Assembly (NCBI RefSeq): GCF_012935695.1
Contig: NZ_CP052859.1
Span: 1,591,001 to 1,655,000, forward strand
Length of the DNA: 64,000 nucleotides
Reading direction: 5' to 3'
Origin: Pseudomonas sp. ADAK18
GTDB taxonomy: Bacteria > Pseudomonadota > Gammaproteobacteria > Pseudomonadales > Pseudomonadaceae
Below, piece after piece: positions 43,160 through 51,259 of this stretch. A program made the translations under genes and the position numbers. How positions within the stretch are numbered: the first letter of the stretch is position 1; every line of letters begins with the position of its first letter. A model generated the notes under the pieces. That model did no database searches and was not told the origin of the DNA. It saw only the letters and a program-made list of their open reading frames with translations.

Positions 43160-44080
43160 AGGGAGTGATAAATCTTTGAGTTTTTGTGCCAGGTCCAACA
43201 CCACGCGTCCACTGCCCACCGTCGGTACCAGGTGGGTGAAGGGGATATCAATCATGCGATTTTCCCGCACCGCCCTTAGCCGAGACAGCACCGGATCCCG
43301 AGTCAGTAGCTGGCGTTTGCGCCGGGCCGGGGACCATACGGCGTCGGCCAGCAGGATCACGTCCGGGTCGCTCATCAACAGGGTTTCACTGCTCACTGTT
43401 ACCCGGTATTGATTGATTCCGGCGAACAGATTGCGGGCGCCCGCAGCGGCCAGCAAGGCGCTGACAAAACCACGCTGGCCTTCGCTGTCCAGACCGTTGA
43501 CTTCACTGTCCAGGTAGAACACCGAGAGCGGTTTGCCTGGTCCGATCAGTGTCTGGGCGCGGGCCAGGTCGGCGTCCATGGCGTCGCTCAGGTCCCGGGC
43601 CAACTGCTGTTTATGCACCAGGGTACCGAGGGTGAACAGGTCGTTGCGAATGTGACCGAAGTAATCCAGGGAATGGCCGTCACAGGCCGATTCCAACAGG
43701 TAGGAACCAACGCCATTACCGGCCAGCCCGGTTCGGGACGTGACGCCATTGCCGAACGCCGTGGCGAAACCGCCCACCACCAGGTCCGGTTTTTGCGCAT
43801 ACAGTACTTCGCTGGAGGGGTAACGGGGAGCAATCACGGGCACGCCGAAATACTCACCTTGGCGCTGGGCGATGCCATCGTCGTCCAGGTACGCCACACC
43901 CACCAGCGTCGGGCCGACATCCAGGGCTAACAACAGATCGGCGGCATGCTGGTTCAGGGCCACAATGCGTGAGGGTGGCGAGTGGGCAAGGGGCCAAGCC
44001 TGGCCGCAATTGCGGTAACTGTCGGCCACCGCCGTGGTTGTCCAGAGCAGTGCGCTCAAGAGTAGCCAAAGCCTTCTCAT
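43154..44080 (-). CDS. btuF: Periplasmic cobalamin-binding protein (BtuF-like)
   Basis: Predicted 308-residue solute-binding protein with a signal peptide ending TTTAVA. The mature part has the class III (BtuF/FhuD) pattern: RIVALNQHAADLLLALDVG, then LYAQKPDLVVGG, then a rigid helix and a second lobe with SDPDVILLAD. Placed in the operon with btuB under a B12 riboswitch, it should carry cobalamin or a corrinoid across the periplasm. No BtuC or BtuD genes lie nearby, so the inner-membrane pump must be elsewhere. The start overlaps the ferredoxin gene by four bases; the stop is inside a REPIN. Confidence 0.85.
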   Translation of the reverse strand: MRRLWLLLSALLWTTTAVADSYRNCGQAWPLAHSPPSRIVALNQHAADLLLALDVGPTLVGVAYLDDDGIAQRQGEYFGVPVIAPRYPSSEVLYAQKPDLVVGGFATAFGNGVTSRTGLAGNGVGSYLLESACDGHSLDYFGHIRNDLFTLGTLVHKQQLARDLSDAMDADLARAQTLIGPGKPLSVFYLDSEVNGLDSEGQRGFVSALLAAAGARNLFAGINQYRVTVSSETLLMSDPDVILLADAVWSPARRKRQLLTRDPVLSRLRAVRENRMIDIPFTHLVPTVGSGRVVLDLAQKLKDLSLPP

Positions 44081-44436
44081 GAACGGGCCTTTATCAGCAG
44101 GTCGTCGACGACTTCACCACCCACCAGGTGCACTTCTACCAGCCGTTGCACGTCCGCTTTTGTGCGCACGCCGTACCAGCAGGTGTCCGGATACACCGTC
44201 ACAATCGGTCCCAGGTTGCAGGGGAACTGGCAGTGGGTGCGTGTCAGCAGCACGCCCCCCGGGATTTCGATGTACGCGTGCTCGAGCAACTGGCGGCGCA
44301 GCGTTTTCCACAACTGTAAGGCGCCACGCTGGGTGCAGCGTGGGCCGGTGCACAGGAACACGTGGCGGGCGTGGTCGGGGATGTGCGACCAGTCTGGGTG
44401 GGTTTCTACAGTGTCGTTTTGCACGGGCTTATTCAT
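44077..44436 (-). CDS. Thioredoxin-fold [2Fe-2S] ferredoxin-like protein
   Basis: Predicted 119-residue protein. Four Cys are arranged as in thioredoxin-like 2Fe-2S ferredoxins: FLCTGPRCTQRGA near the N-terminus and HCQFPCNLGP later, followed by VTVYPDTCWYG. There is no signal peptide. It is translationally coupled to btuB upstream and btuF downstream (ATGA overlaps). In B12-linked clusters such ferredoxins are thought to supply electrons for cobalt reduction or corrinoid processing; here that is inferred from context. Confidence 0.85.
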   Translation of the reverse strand: MNKPVQNDTVETHPDWSHIPDHARHVFLCTGPRCTQRGALQLWKTLRRQLLEHAYIEIPGGVLLTRTHCQFPCNLGPIVTVYPDTCWYGVRTKADVQRLVEVHLVGGEVVDDLLIKARS

Positions 44437-46361
44437 CAGAAGCGATACGTATAACGCACCTCGGAGGTGAAGGGCCGACCGAGGTTATCGACGTTGGCGG
44501 AGCGGCTGGTGACGTAGTCGCGGTCGAACAGGTTCTCCACCAGCAGGCTTACGCGGTGCTGATGGGCGTTGTCGAGATAGCGATAGGCGTCGGCATCCAC
44601 CACCGAGTAGTGGCCGTATTCGACCTTTTTCGAGCTGATGACATCGCGGATATAACGGATCGCGCCGCCCGCGCCCCACATCCGGTCCGCCGATTCGTAG
44701 CCGACCCGCAAGCGCGCAAAGAAACTCGGGATATCGTTGAGGGTCACACCCGCCCGGGACTCGGTGAGATTGCGGGTCATGTCCGCCTGCAGGCTCCATT
44801 GATCGTTGAGTGCCAGCTTGGCGTCGGCCTCGAAGCCGCGCATCTGGATCTGGCCTTGACCGTTGACCCACTGTTCGCCGTCTTGGGTAATCAGGTCGGT
44901 GATTTTGCGTTTGAACACGGTCACGCTGGCGCTGAAGTCGCGGTCGAGCAGGTTGCCTTTGTAGTCGGCGCCCAACTCGGCATTGCGGCTTTTCTCCGGT
45001 TTCAGGTTACGGTTGCCCATCTCGTCGCCCGGCTCGTTGACGAACAGCTGTTCGGCGTTCGGCAGCTTGTAGGCCGTGCCGTACTGCCCGCGCAATGCCC
45101 AGTTATCGTTGAGGTTGTAGAGCGACGTGAGCATGCCGACGGTGGCACTGTCGCCGCCGCTCATGGCCTCGTGACGGATGCCGAGGCTGGGGTGCCAGTC
45201 GGGCAGGGCGTCGATCTTCGGTCGCAACTGGGTATACAGCGCATGGGCCTGGGCCTTGTTGTTGTCGATGATCAGCACATCGTCCTGGCCCTTGAACCAC
45301 TGGTTGTCGGAGCCGAACACCAGCACATGATCACCGGGCAGTACCGCCTTGCCTTCGGCTTGTATGCCCCAGTCTGTGAAGCCCCAATAGTCGTTGTGAT
45401 TCTTGACCGTGGTGCCGCCATTTTCGGTGTTGAGGATCTTGGTGTAGCGCGTGTCCCAGTCGTTGATATGACCCTTGATGAAGTAGCTCAGCTGCTCGTT
45501 GAGGCTCTGCTCGAAGGTCGCCGTGGCGATTTGCTGCACCCGGTCATTGGTGGTCTTGTGGTGGTTAGTGGCACCGGCGAAATCCAGGTTGGCGTCAGCA
45601 TATTGGTAGAACAGCTCCAGCCGTGAGTCATCACCGAAAGACTGAATGGCTTTGCCGCCGAAGGTGCTGACTTCGTAGGAGCGCTTCTTGTCGGTGACGT
45701 TTCTCATATCACGGTTGCGAAACGGTTGGTAACCTTCGGAGACGTTACGGTTGACATACGCCAGCAAGCCCAGGTCGCCGAAGTCGTTGTTGAAAATCTT
45801 CTCTGCCCGTGCATCGCCGGTGGTTCCGCCGAACGTATCCACGCCCAGGTTCACCTCACCGGACACCTCGCGTGACTGCGGGCTGCGGGTGACGATATTG
45901 ATCACCCCGGATACCGCCTGGGTGCCGAATAACAGGCTCTGCCCACCCTTGAGTACTTCAATGCGCTCGATGGCGTTGGCTGGCAGAGTGTCCAGGTACA
46001 GGCCGCCGTACAGGCGATTGTTCAGGCGCACGCCGTCCAGCAGGATCAGCGTGTCATCGTTACGTCCGCCCAACAGGGAATAGGTGCCGTAGTCGAACGG
46101 GCCGTTTTTTGGCGCGACGTAGAGACCGGGGATAAACATTTGCATGGCCCGCGAAACATCGGCGCCAGGGCCGGCGCGTTCGATCTGTTCACGGGTGACG
46201 ACTTCCACCTTGCTGCCGTACTGAGCCATCTCGGCAACGGTGGTGGACTCCACCGAGGGTGCAGAAACGATCTGCTGCTTGAGCACCAAGACTGTTTCAT
46301 CGGCGAGCAGGAGCGGGCTGAACAGGCAGCCCAACAGGGAAGTACAGGAACGTCGAATCAT
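44436..46361 (-). CDS. btuB: TonB-dependent vitamin B12 receptor (BtuB-like)
   Basis: Predicted 641-residue outer-membrane receptor. A signal peptide ends near LLLA, followed by a plug domain (about 30-155: VEVVTREQIERAGPGADVS, RNDDTLILLDGVRLN, then IERIEVLKGGQSLLFGTQAV) and a 22-strand barrel ending in the terminal Phe of YTYRF. The ATG at 46361 was chosen because the signal peptide begins there; longer in-frame starts would lie inside the riboswitch. The leader carries a cobalamin riboswitch, which supports a corrinoid substrate. It is the first gene of the btuB-ferredoxin-btuF operon. Confidence 0.92.
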   Translation of the reverse strand: MIRRSCTSLLGCLFSPLLLADETVLVLKQQIVSAPSVESTTVAEMAQYGSKVEVVTREQIERAGPGADVSRAMQMFIPGLYVAPKNGPFDYGTYSLLGGRNDDTLILLDGVRLNNRLYGGLYLDTLPANAIERIEVLKGGQSLLFGTQAVSGVINIVTRSPQSREVSGEVNLGVDTFGGTTGDARAEKIFNNDFGDLGLLAYVNRNVSEGYQPFRNRDMRNVTDKKRSYEVSTFGGKAIQSFGDDSRLELFYQYADANLDFAGATNHHKTTNDRVQQIATATFEQSLNEQLSYFIKGHINDWDTRYTKILNTENGGTTVKNHNDYWGFTDWGIQAEGKAVLPGDHVLVFGSDNQWFKGQDDVLIIDNNKAQAHALYTQLRPKIDALPDWHPSLGIRHEAMSGGDSATVGMLTSLYNLNDNWALRGQYGTAYKLPNAEQLFVNEPGDEMGNRNLKPEKSRNAELGADYKGNLLDRDFSASVTVFKRKITDLITQDGEQWVNGQGQIQMRGFEADAKLALNDQWSLQADMTRNLTESRAGVTLNDIPSFFARLRVGYESADRMWGAGGAIRYIRDVISSKKVEYGHYSVVDADAYRYLDNAHQHRVSLLVENLFDRDYVTSRSANVDNLGRPFTSEVRYTYRF

Positions 46362-46464
46362 AGTCTTCTCGAAAAGTTTCTTTCGCAGAAGCACGCAGGA
46401 GAAGGCATCGAGCACACGCCAATACCGGCCCATGCCCGCCCACCGCAGGATTTTGCCAAACAGA

Positions 46465-46655
46465 AATTCCAGGCCGGTCTCCGGGCTCACGAGGCTCGAT
46501 CCCTTCACCTTCCCATGGCGGATTGGCCACAGTGGTGTGTCGAAGGGGTCACTCGTATACCGTTGCGGGGGCAGCACCGGACTGGCTCGGAAAGAGCGTA
46601 CCGGTTTCCCGTTTCACCCCATGCACGGCGGCATGAGGCACCTGAAACTGGGCGG
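46465..46655 (-). ncRNA. Cobalamin riboswitch
   Basis: Read on the minus strand, this has the class I adenosylcobalamin hallmarks in order: CAGGTGCC near 46645, GGTGAAACGGGAA in the paired region, GCTGCCCCCGCAACGGTA at 46558-46575, and the B12 box GAGCCCGGAGACCGGCCTG at 46470-46488. It ends about 100 bases before the btuB start and should shut off btuB expression when B12 is plentiful. Confidence 0.93.
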
Positions 46656-46749
46656 CATCTGAACACTCGCAAGACCGTTCGTCAACTTGGGTAGGGAATT
46701 TTCAGGCCCTGAGGTGCAGGCGCAACGACGGTGAGGTGTTCAAGTGGCC

Positions 46750-47616
46750 TTAGCGTTCCAGAACGCCTCTGAATGTCGCACTTAACGCCCGCAACGTTTC
46801 TTTGGAGCGCCCGTCGCTGATCCGGCTGTACAGCACGACTTCGCTGACGGGCAGCGCGGGTAATCCCCACTGTGCGCTCACGTCCACCGCACCCGCCGGT
46901 GCCACGCGACGGGCGAGGGCTGCCACGCCCAAGCCGGCACTGACCGCTGCACCCACGGCCATGACGCCGCCGCCGACAAACACCTCGGTCCAGTCGATTC
47001 GCGCCTCATCCAGCGCTCGCACCGCCAGGTGTCGTACACCGCAGGGCGGGGCCATGGTCGCCATGCGCAACGGCGTGCCGGGCGTGTGCTGCCAGGTGGG
47101 CGCGGCGAACCAGCCAAAGCGCTCCACCACCAGCACTTCACCGTCCTGGCGATCGCCCTCGTTACGCACGATCACGGCGTCCAGTTCGTTGCGGTCGAAG
47201 GCCGCCACCAGGTCACGGGATGAGGCAATTCGTACTTCCAGAATCACCAGCGGATCGTAGGCGGCCAGGCGGCTGAGCCACACCGGCAGGTCAGGCCCGG
47301 CGACGTGGTCGCTGATGCCGATGACCAAACGGCGTGTTGTGCTGGCGCTCATATCACCCAAAGCCCGTTCGTGGGCATTGAGCAAGGCGCGGGCGGCGAC
47401 GATGAACTGCTCACCTTGAGGCGACAGGCGCACATGCCGGGGCGTGCGCTCCAGCAGGCGATAACCGAGGCGTTCTTCCAGGCGCTTGAGCTTGAGGCTG
47501 ATGGCCGCCTGGGATGTATCGAGAGCCTGGGCTGCGCGGGTGAAACTGGCGAAATCCGCCACCAGTACGAACGCTTGCACGGTGTCGATATCCAGAGGTT
47601 TGAGTGTGCCAATCAT
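46750..47616 (-). CDS. LysR-family transcriptional regulator
   Basis: Predicted 288-residue LTTR. The helix-turn-helix (residues 8-66) includes FTRAAQALDTSQAAISLKLK followed by RLEERLGYRLLER. The effector domain occupies about 95-285 (GISDHVAGPDLPVWLSRL, GGGVMAVGAAVSAGLGVAAL). It resembles the group often found beside small hypothetical or monooxygenase-like genes. It is divergent from the DUF4865 gene, with a palindrome between them that is its likely operator. The btuB riboswitch lies downstream on the same strand, but the roughly 90-base separation and riboswitch promoter argue for independent transcription. Confidence 0.88.
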   Translation of the reverse strand: MIGTLKPLDIDTVQAFVLVADFASFTRAAQALDTSQAAISLKLKRLEERLGYRLLERTPRHVRLSPQGEQFIVAARALLNAHERALGDMSASTTRRLVIGISDHVAGPDLPVWLSRLAAYDPLVILEVRIASSRDLVAAFDRNELDAVIVRNEGDRQDGEVLVVERFGWFAAPTWQHTPGTPLRMATMAPPCGVRHLAVRALDEARIDWTEVFVGGGVMAVGAAVSAGLGVAALARRVAPAGAVDVSAQWGLPALPVSEVVLYSRISDGRSKETLRALSATFRGVLER

Positions 47617-47638
47617 TTCTATTCCTTATCATACCTAT

Positions 47639-47656
47639 ATCAAGCGATATCTTGAT
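47639..47656. promoter_or_regulatory. Candidate LysR operator ATCAAG-N6-CTTGAT
   Basis: A perfect six-base inverted repeat lies 22 bases from the LysR start and 53 bases from the DUF4865 start. It fits the dyad T-N11-A shape bound by LysR-type regulators. The link to this regulator rests on position. Confidence 0.5.
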
Positions 47657-47709
47657 GAAATCACTGAGACTGCGCAAGCTCAACACTCATCTTGCACAGG
47701 AGCGCCAAC

Positions 47710-48264
47710 ATGTTCGCCAAACAGTATTCACATCGGCTGCCCGCCGATTACGACATGGGCATCATTCGTCAACGCGCGGCGCAACTGGGGCCGCTGTGGG
47801 ATGACACCGAGGGGTTGTTGTTCAAGGCCTTCATTGCCCAGACGCGGGGGCAGGGCACAGGCGTGGGAAACTTGTATGCCTCGGTGTACCTGTGGGCCGA
47901 CCCTCTGGCTGCGGCAGACTTTTTATTGGGCGAGCGCTTTCAGAAAGTCCTCGACAGTTTTGGCCAGCCGCACATTGAGTCCTGGTTGCCGCTGGACGTG
48001 CGACGGGGCCCGGCGCAAAACGCCTTGAGCGTGTATCGGGAAGAGTGGGCGCTGGCGCCGGGGGCGGATCGTGCCCAGTTGCTGGCAGTTGAAAAAGCAC
48101 GCAATCAACAGGTGGCTGACAGCAGCGATAACTTTGCGGTGTTCCTGGCACTGGATGTCCAGGCGTGGAAGCTGATACGGATTACCTTGTCGGCCAAGGC
48201 ACGGGAGGACAACCACCCCGGCAGGGGGTATGAGGTGCTCTACCTGGCGCGTCCGGGGTTGTAA
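47710..48264 (+). CDS. DUF4865-family protein
   Basis: Predicted 184-residue cytoplasmic protein. The sequence FAKQYSHRLPADYDMGIIRQR, the segment LYLWADPLAAADFLLGERFQ-like (here VYLWADPLAAADFLLG) and AREDNHPGRGYEVLYLARP match the DUF4865 family, with a possible dimeric alpha-beta barrel resemblance to monooxygenase-type small proteins. The ATG at 47710 is preceded by CAGGAG. It is divergent from a LysR gene and so is probably inducible. Biochemical role unknown. Confidence 0.75.
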   Translation: MFAKQYSHRLPADYDMGIIRQRAAQLGPLWDDTEGLLFKAFIAQTRGQGTGVGNLYASVYLWADPLAAADFLLGERFQKVLDSFGQPHIESWLPLDVRRGPAQNALSVYREEWALAPGADRAQLLAVEKARNQQVADSSDNFAVFLALDVQAWKLIRITLSAKAREDNHPGRGYEVLYLARPGL

Positions 48265-48333
48265 AGACGGCTACAGAGAAGGGTGTTCCTGTGTCAGGAT
48301 GCGTCCTTTACCTTGATGCTAGGGCGATTTTCG

Positions 48334-48900
48334 ATGCAGGCCACTCGCTTGACCCTCATTTGCCATGCCAGTACGCCGGCTCAAAAACGCGCCCGCTTCG
48401 CGTTGGACGAACCCTTGGAGATGGTGTGGCAGTCGGCGGCGTTGTCATTGGCCAGCCGCTTCAAGCGCGCACCCCGTTTACTGTGTGGCCCCGAGGTGCG
48501 AACCCGGCAAACGGCGATGTTGTTTGGCGAGCATCCGCAGGTAGAAGAAGCCCTGCGCGACTGTGATTTCGGGCGTTGGCAAGGTAAGGGCCTCGACGAG
48601 CTTCAACAGGCCGAGCCCGACGCCATGCAGGCCTGGCTGACGGACTGCACCGCCAATCCCCATGGCGGTGAATCTGTGGCGCAATTGTGCGAACGGGTAA
48701 GGCGGTGGCTGCAATCGCTGGAGCAAACACCGGGCCATGTGCTGGCGGTGACTCATCCCTTTGTGATTCGCGCCGCGTTGCTGCATGTCATGCAATGCCC
48801 GCTGGCGATGTTCAATCGAATCGACGTGGAGCCATTGTCATCCACCGAGCTGCGTTTCAACGGCGTCTGGCGCTTGCGCCTGGAAACTCACGCCACCTAG
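48334..48900 (+). CDS. Histidine-phosphatase-superfamily protein with altered RHG motif
   Basis: Predicted 188-residue protein of the phosphoglycerate-mutase-like fold. The phosphorylated His is retained (His11 in TLICHAST), but the canonical Arg before it is Cys10 and the Gly after it is Ala12, so the usual RHG reads CHA. Later elements are present: CGPEVRTRQTA, CDFGRWQGKGLDEL, HGGESV and VTHPFVIRAALL. It is 59 bases before cobF on the same strand. In other bacteria CobC-type phosphatases of this fold act in B12 assembly, so a cobalamin role is possible, but the lost Arg suggests reduced or altered activity. An in-frame ATG at 48316 is an alternative start. Confidence 0.78.
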   Translation: MQATRLTLICHASTPAQKRARFALDEPLEMVWQSAALSLASRFKRAPRLLCGPEVRTRQTAMLFGEHPQVEEALRDCDFGRWQGKGLDELQQAEPDAMQAWLTDCTANPHGGESVAQLCERVRRWLQSLEQTPGHVLAVTHPFVIRAALLHVMQCPLAMFNRIDVEPLSSTELRFNGVWRLRLETHAT

Positions 48901-48959
48901 GGTTACGAACATGGCAAAATCGGCCTCCCGCACTGAGAACACCCCATGAAGACTTTCCC

Positions 48960-49718
48960 ATGAAGAGCATCCTGATCATCGGCATCGGCGCCGGCAACCC
49001 CGACTACATCACCATGCAGGCGGTCAAGGCGCTCAACCGTACCGACGTGTTTTTCCTGATGGACAAGGGCCAGAGCAAGGACAAGCTGATCGACCTGCGC
49101 CGGGAAATCTGCGAGACCTATATCAACGCCGACCACGCTTACCGCTTCGTCGAAGCCGATTGCCCCGAGCGGGTGCGTGGCGAGATCGACTACACCACCG
49201 CCGTCCAGGACCTCAACCGCGACAAGCAACAGACCTTCGAGCGGATGATCAACGAGCAAATGGCCGACGGTGAGTGCGGCGCTTTCCTGGCCTGGGGCGA
49301 CCCGGCGTTGTACGACAGCACCATCCGTATCCTGCAGGCGATTCTTGCCAGTGGCCGCTGCGAATTCGAATTCGAAGTGATCCCCGGCATTACCAGCGTC
49401 CAGGCCCTGGCCGCCCAGCATAAAGTGCCGTTGAACCGTATCGGTCGCTCCATCGAGATCACCACCGGCCGCCGGTTGGCGGCAGGGCAGGCCAGCGATG
49501 CCGATACCCTGGTGGTGATGCTGGATGCCGAGGACTCCTACCGCACCGTGGCCGATCAGGATCTGGATATCTATTGGGGGGCTTACCTCGGTACACCGGA
49601 TGAGATTCTGATCAGTGGCAAAGTGGCCGAGGTGGCCGATGAAATCGAGCGCGTACGCAAGGCGGCGCGTCAGGCCAATGGCTGGATCATGGACACTTAT
49701 TTATTGCGCAAGCCCTAG
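48960..49718 (+). CDS. cobF: Precorrin-6A synthase (deacetylating) CobF
   Basis: Predicted 252-residue SAM-dependent C1 methyltransferase of the aerobic cobalamin pathway. It methylates precorrin-5 with release of the acetate fragment. Signatures are LIIGIGAGNPDYITMQAVKA at the N-terminus, FLAWGDPALYDSTIR in the active-site lobe, and VIPGITSVQALAAQHKVPLN. The length matches CobF. The ATG at 48960 begins at the glycine-rich SAM segment; an upstream in-frame start would run into the phosphatase gene. No other cob genes are visible, so this is a detached pathway gene. Confidence 0.92.
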   Translation: MKSILIIGIGAGNPDYITMQAVKALNRTDVFFLMDKGQSKDKLIDLRREICETYINADHAYRFVEADCPERVRGEIDYTTAVQDLNRDKQQTFERMINEQMADGECGAFLAWGDPALYDSTIRILQAILASGRCEFEFEVIPGITSVQALAAQHKVPLNRIGRSIEITTGRRLAAGQASDADTLVVMLDAEDSYRTVADQDLDIYWGAYLGTPDEILISGKVAEVADEIERVRKAARQANGWIMDTYLLRKP

Positions 49719-49730
49719 AGGTTCATTCCC

Positions 49731-50450
49731 ATGCTCAGATCGATTGCCTTGGCACTGGCCCTGTTTGCCGGCACGGCTCAGGCTGAAGACACGCTGCACA
49801 CCGACTTGCCGCTGCTCTATCTGGAGCAGACCATGAGTGACGCACGCAACCAGCCGTTGGTGATTTTCCTGCACGGCTATGGCAGCAATGAGCAGGACCT
49901 GTTCGGCCTGCGGGATCGGTTGCCATCGACCTGGACCTATTTGTCGGCGCGTGCACCGCTGCCAGTGGATCCGCATGGCTATCGCTGGTTCACCAAGACG
50001 CCGGGGGATGGCGATTACGACGGCGAGACCGCCGACTTGCAGAGCAGCGCCAAATTGATTGGCGATTTTGTCGCCCAGGCCACGCGTAAATATCACACCG
50101 AAAGCGATCGGGTGTTTCTGGTGGGGTTCAGCCAGGGAGCGATCATGTCGTACGAGGTAGGGCTGCGTCATCCTGAAACCCTGCGGGGGATTGCGGCGCT
50201 CAGCGGCAGTTTGCTGCCGGTGCTCAAGGCCGAGTTGAAGCCTGATGCGCAGCTTGAAAAACTGGCGATTTTTATTGGCCATGGCACGTTGGATCAGGCG
50301 CTGCCGTATGTGTCGGCGACGCGGGCCAACGAGGTGTTGAAGGGGCTTTCCTTGACGCCAAAATTCCACGGTTATCCGGGGATGATCCACACCATAGGCG
50401 AGGCGGAAGTGCAGGACCTGAAGAACTGGCTGGAAAACAGTCTTCGGTAA
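49731..50450 (+). CDS. Periplasmic carboxylesterase/lysophospholipase-like hydrolase
   Basis: Predicted 239-residue alpha/beta hydrolase of the phospholipase/carboxylesterase (Abhydrolase_2) family. A signal peptide (MLRSIALALALFAGTAQA) predicts export. The nucleophile Ser is in VGFSQGA, the acid Asp in GHGTLDQALP and the base His in GMIHTIG. The oxyanion segment is FLHGYGS. It is 12 bases after cobF and may be co-transcribed, though no functional link is evident. The exact ester substrate is unknown. Confidence 0.87.
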   Translation: MLRSIALALALFAGTAQAEDTLHTDLPLLYLEQTMSDARNQPLVIFLHGYGSNEQDLFGLRDRLPSTWTYLSARAPLPVDPHGYRWFTKTPGDGDYDGETADLQSSAKLIGDFVAQATRKYHTESDRVFLVGFSQGAIMSYEVGLRHPETLRGIAALSGSLLPVLKAELKPDAQLEKLAIFIGHGTLDQALPYVSATRANEVLKGLSLTPKFHGYPGMIHTIGEAEVQDLKNWLENSLR

Positions 50451-50471
50451 TGGCGGTGTGAACGCAGTCTA

Positions 50472-50579
50472 ATGTGGGAGCGGGCTTGCTCGCGAAGGCG
50501 GTGGATCAGTTACATGGATGCTGAATGACACACCGTATTCGCGAGCAAGCCCGCTCCCACACAAGCCCGCTCCCACATT
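50472..50579. repeat. REPIN (paired inverted REPs) with extra half copy
   Basis: ATGTGGGAGCGGGCTTGCTC (from 50472) is matched by the inverted GAGCAAGCCCGCTCCCACA (to 50561). A truncated third copy, CAAGCCCGCTCCCACATTT, runs to 50579. It lies between convergent genes. Confidence 0.88.
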
Positions 50580-50605
50580 TAACCGGCGGTGTTGATACAA
50601 GCCTG

Positions 50606-51187
50606 TTACTTCCCGCCGGTAATCTGCTTCACCAATACCTCATGGCCTTTCACATCATCCGCCCGTGAAATAGCCTGGATCACCAACAGGTGATCGCCGG
50701 AGCCAGCAAGGAAGGTCGAGTTCAGCGTTTTGCCGCCGCCCATGGTCGCGGTGCTGTCCACTTGGCGCAGGCCCAGGCCCTTGACGGTCAGTTTCTTCTC
50801 GGCCTGTTTCTTGAAGTCCGGTAGGGCCGCGCTTTGGTCCTTGACGAAACCGGCGACGGCGCCATCGAGGAACTGCGGGTCGTTGTCCTTGATGGTGATG
50901 CCATCGTTGCGCACGGTCTCGGCCACGATCACCACGCTTTTCGTGGCCTGGTTCGCGTACATCGTGCCGCTGGTGCCGGCGGTGCCGTCAGCTTCATTGC
51001 CCGTTGGCAACGCATCGCCGACATAGTCCTTGGGCAAGTTGAAGGTGAACTTGCCGCCCAGGGTCGAGATGCTTTGTGTGGCCGCTTTCTGGGCGGCCGG
51101 TTTGCTCGCGGCAAACACTTGGCTGGCGCCGAACCCGACGGTCAGCGCGAGGGCCAAGAGGGCTGAGGTCTTGCTGAGGGTGGCCAT
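50606..51187 (-). CDS. Conserved periplasmic protein of unknown function (DcrB-like)
   Basis: Predicted 193-residue protein with a clear signal peptide (to VFAA). The mature part has LGGKFTFNLPKDYVGDALP and later GGKTLNSTFLAGSGDHLLVI, resembling DcrB/PsbP-like small periplasmic proteins with an alpha/beta sandwich. The ATG at 51187 is preceded by GGAG. No catalytic residues are evident. It is followed upstream on the same strand by the Kef-type antiporter gene (72-base gap), so the two may be co-transcribed. Function unknown. Confidence 0.7.
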   Translation of the reverse strand: MATLSKTSALLALALTVGFGASQVFAASKPAAQKAATQSISTLGGKFTFNLPKDYVGDALPTGNEADGTAGTSGTMYANQATKSVVIVAETVRNDGITIKDNDPQFLDGAVAGFVKDQSAALPDFKKQAEKKLTVKGLGLRQVDSTATMGGGKTLNSTFLAGSGDHLLVIQAISRADDVKGHEVLVKQITGGK

Positions 51188-51259
51188 GAAGCTCTCCAGG
51201 AAAGAACGAAATTGCGCTGCATTCTGTCAGAAAATTCGCAAAATCGTTCGAATCCATCC

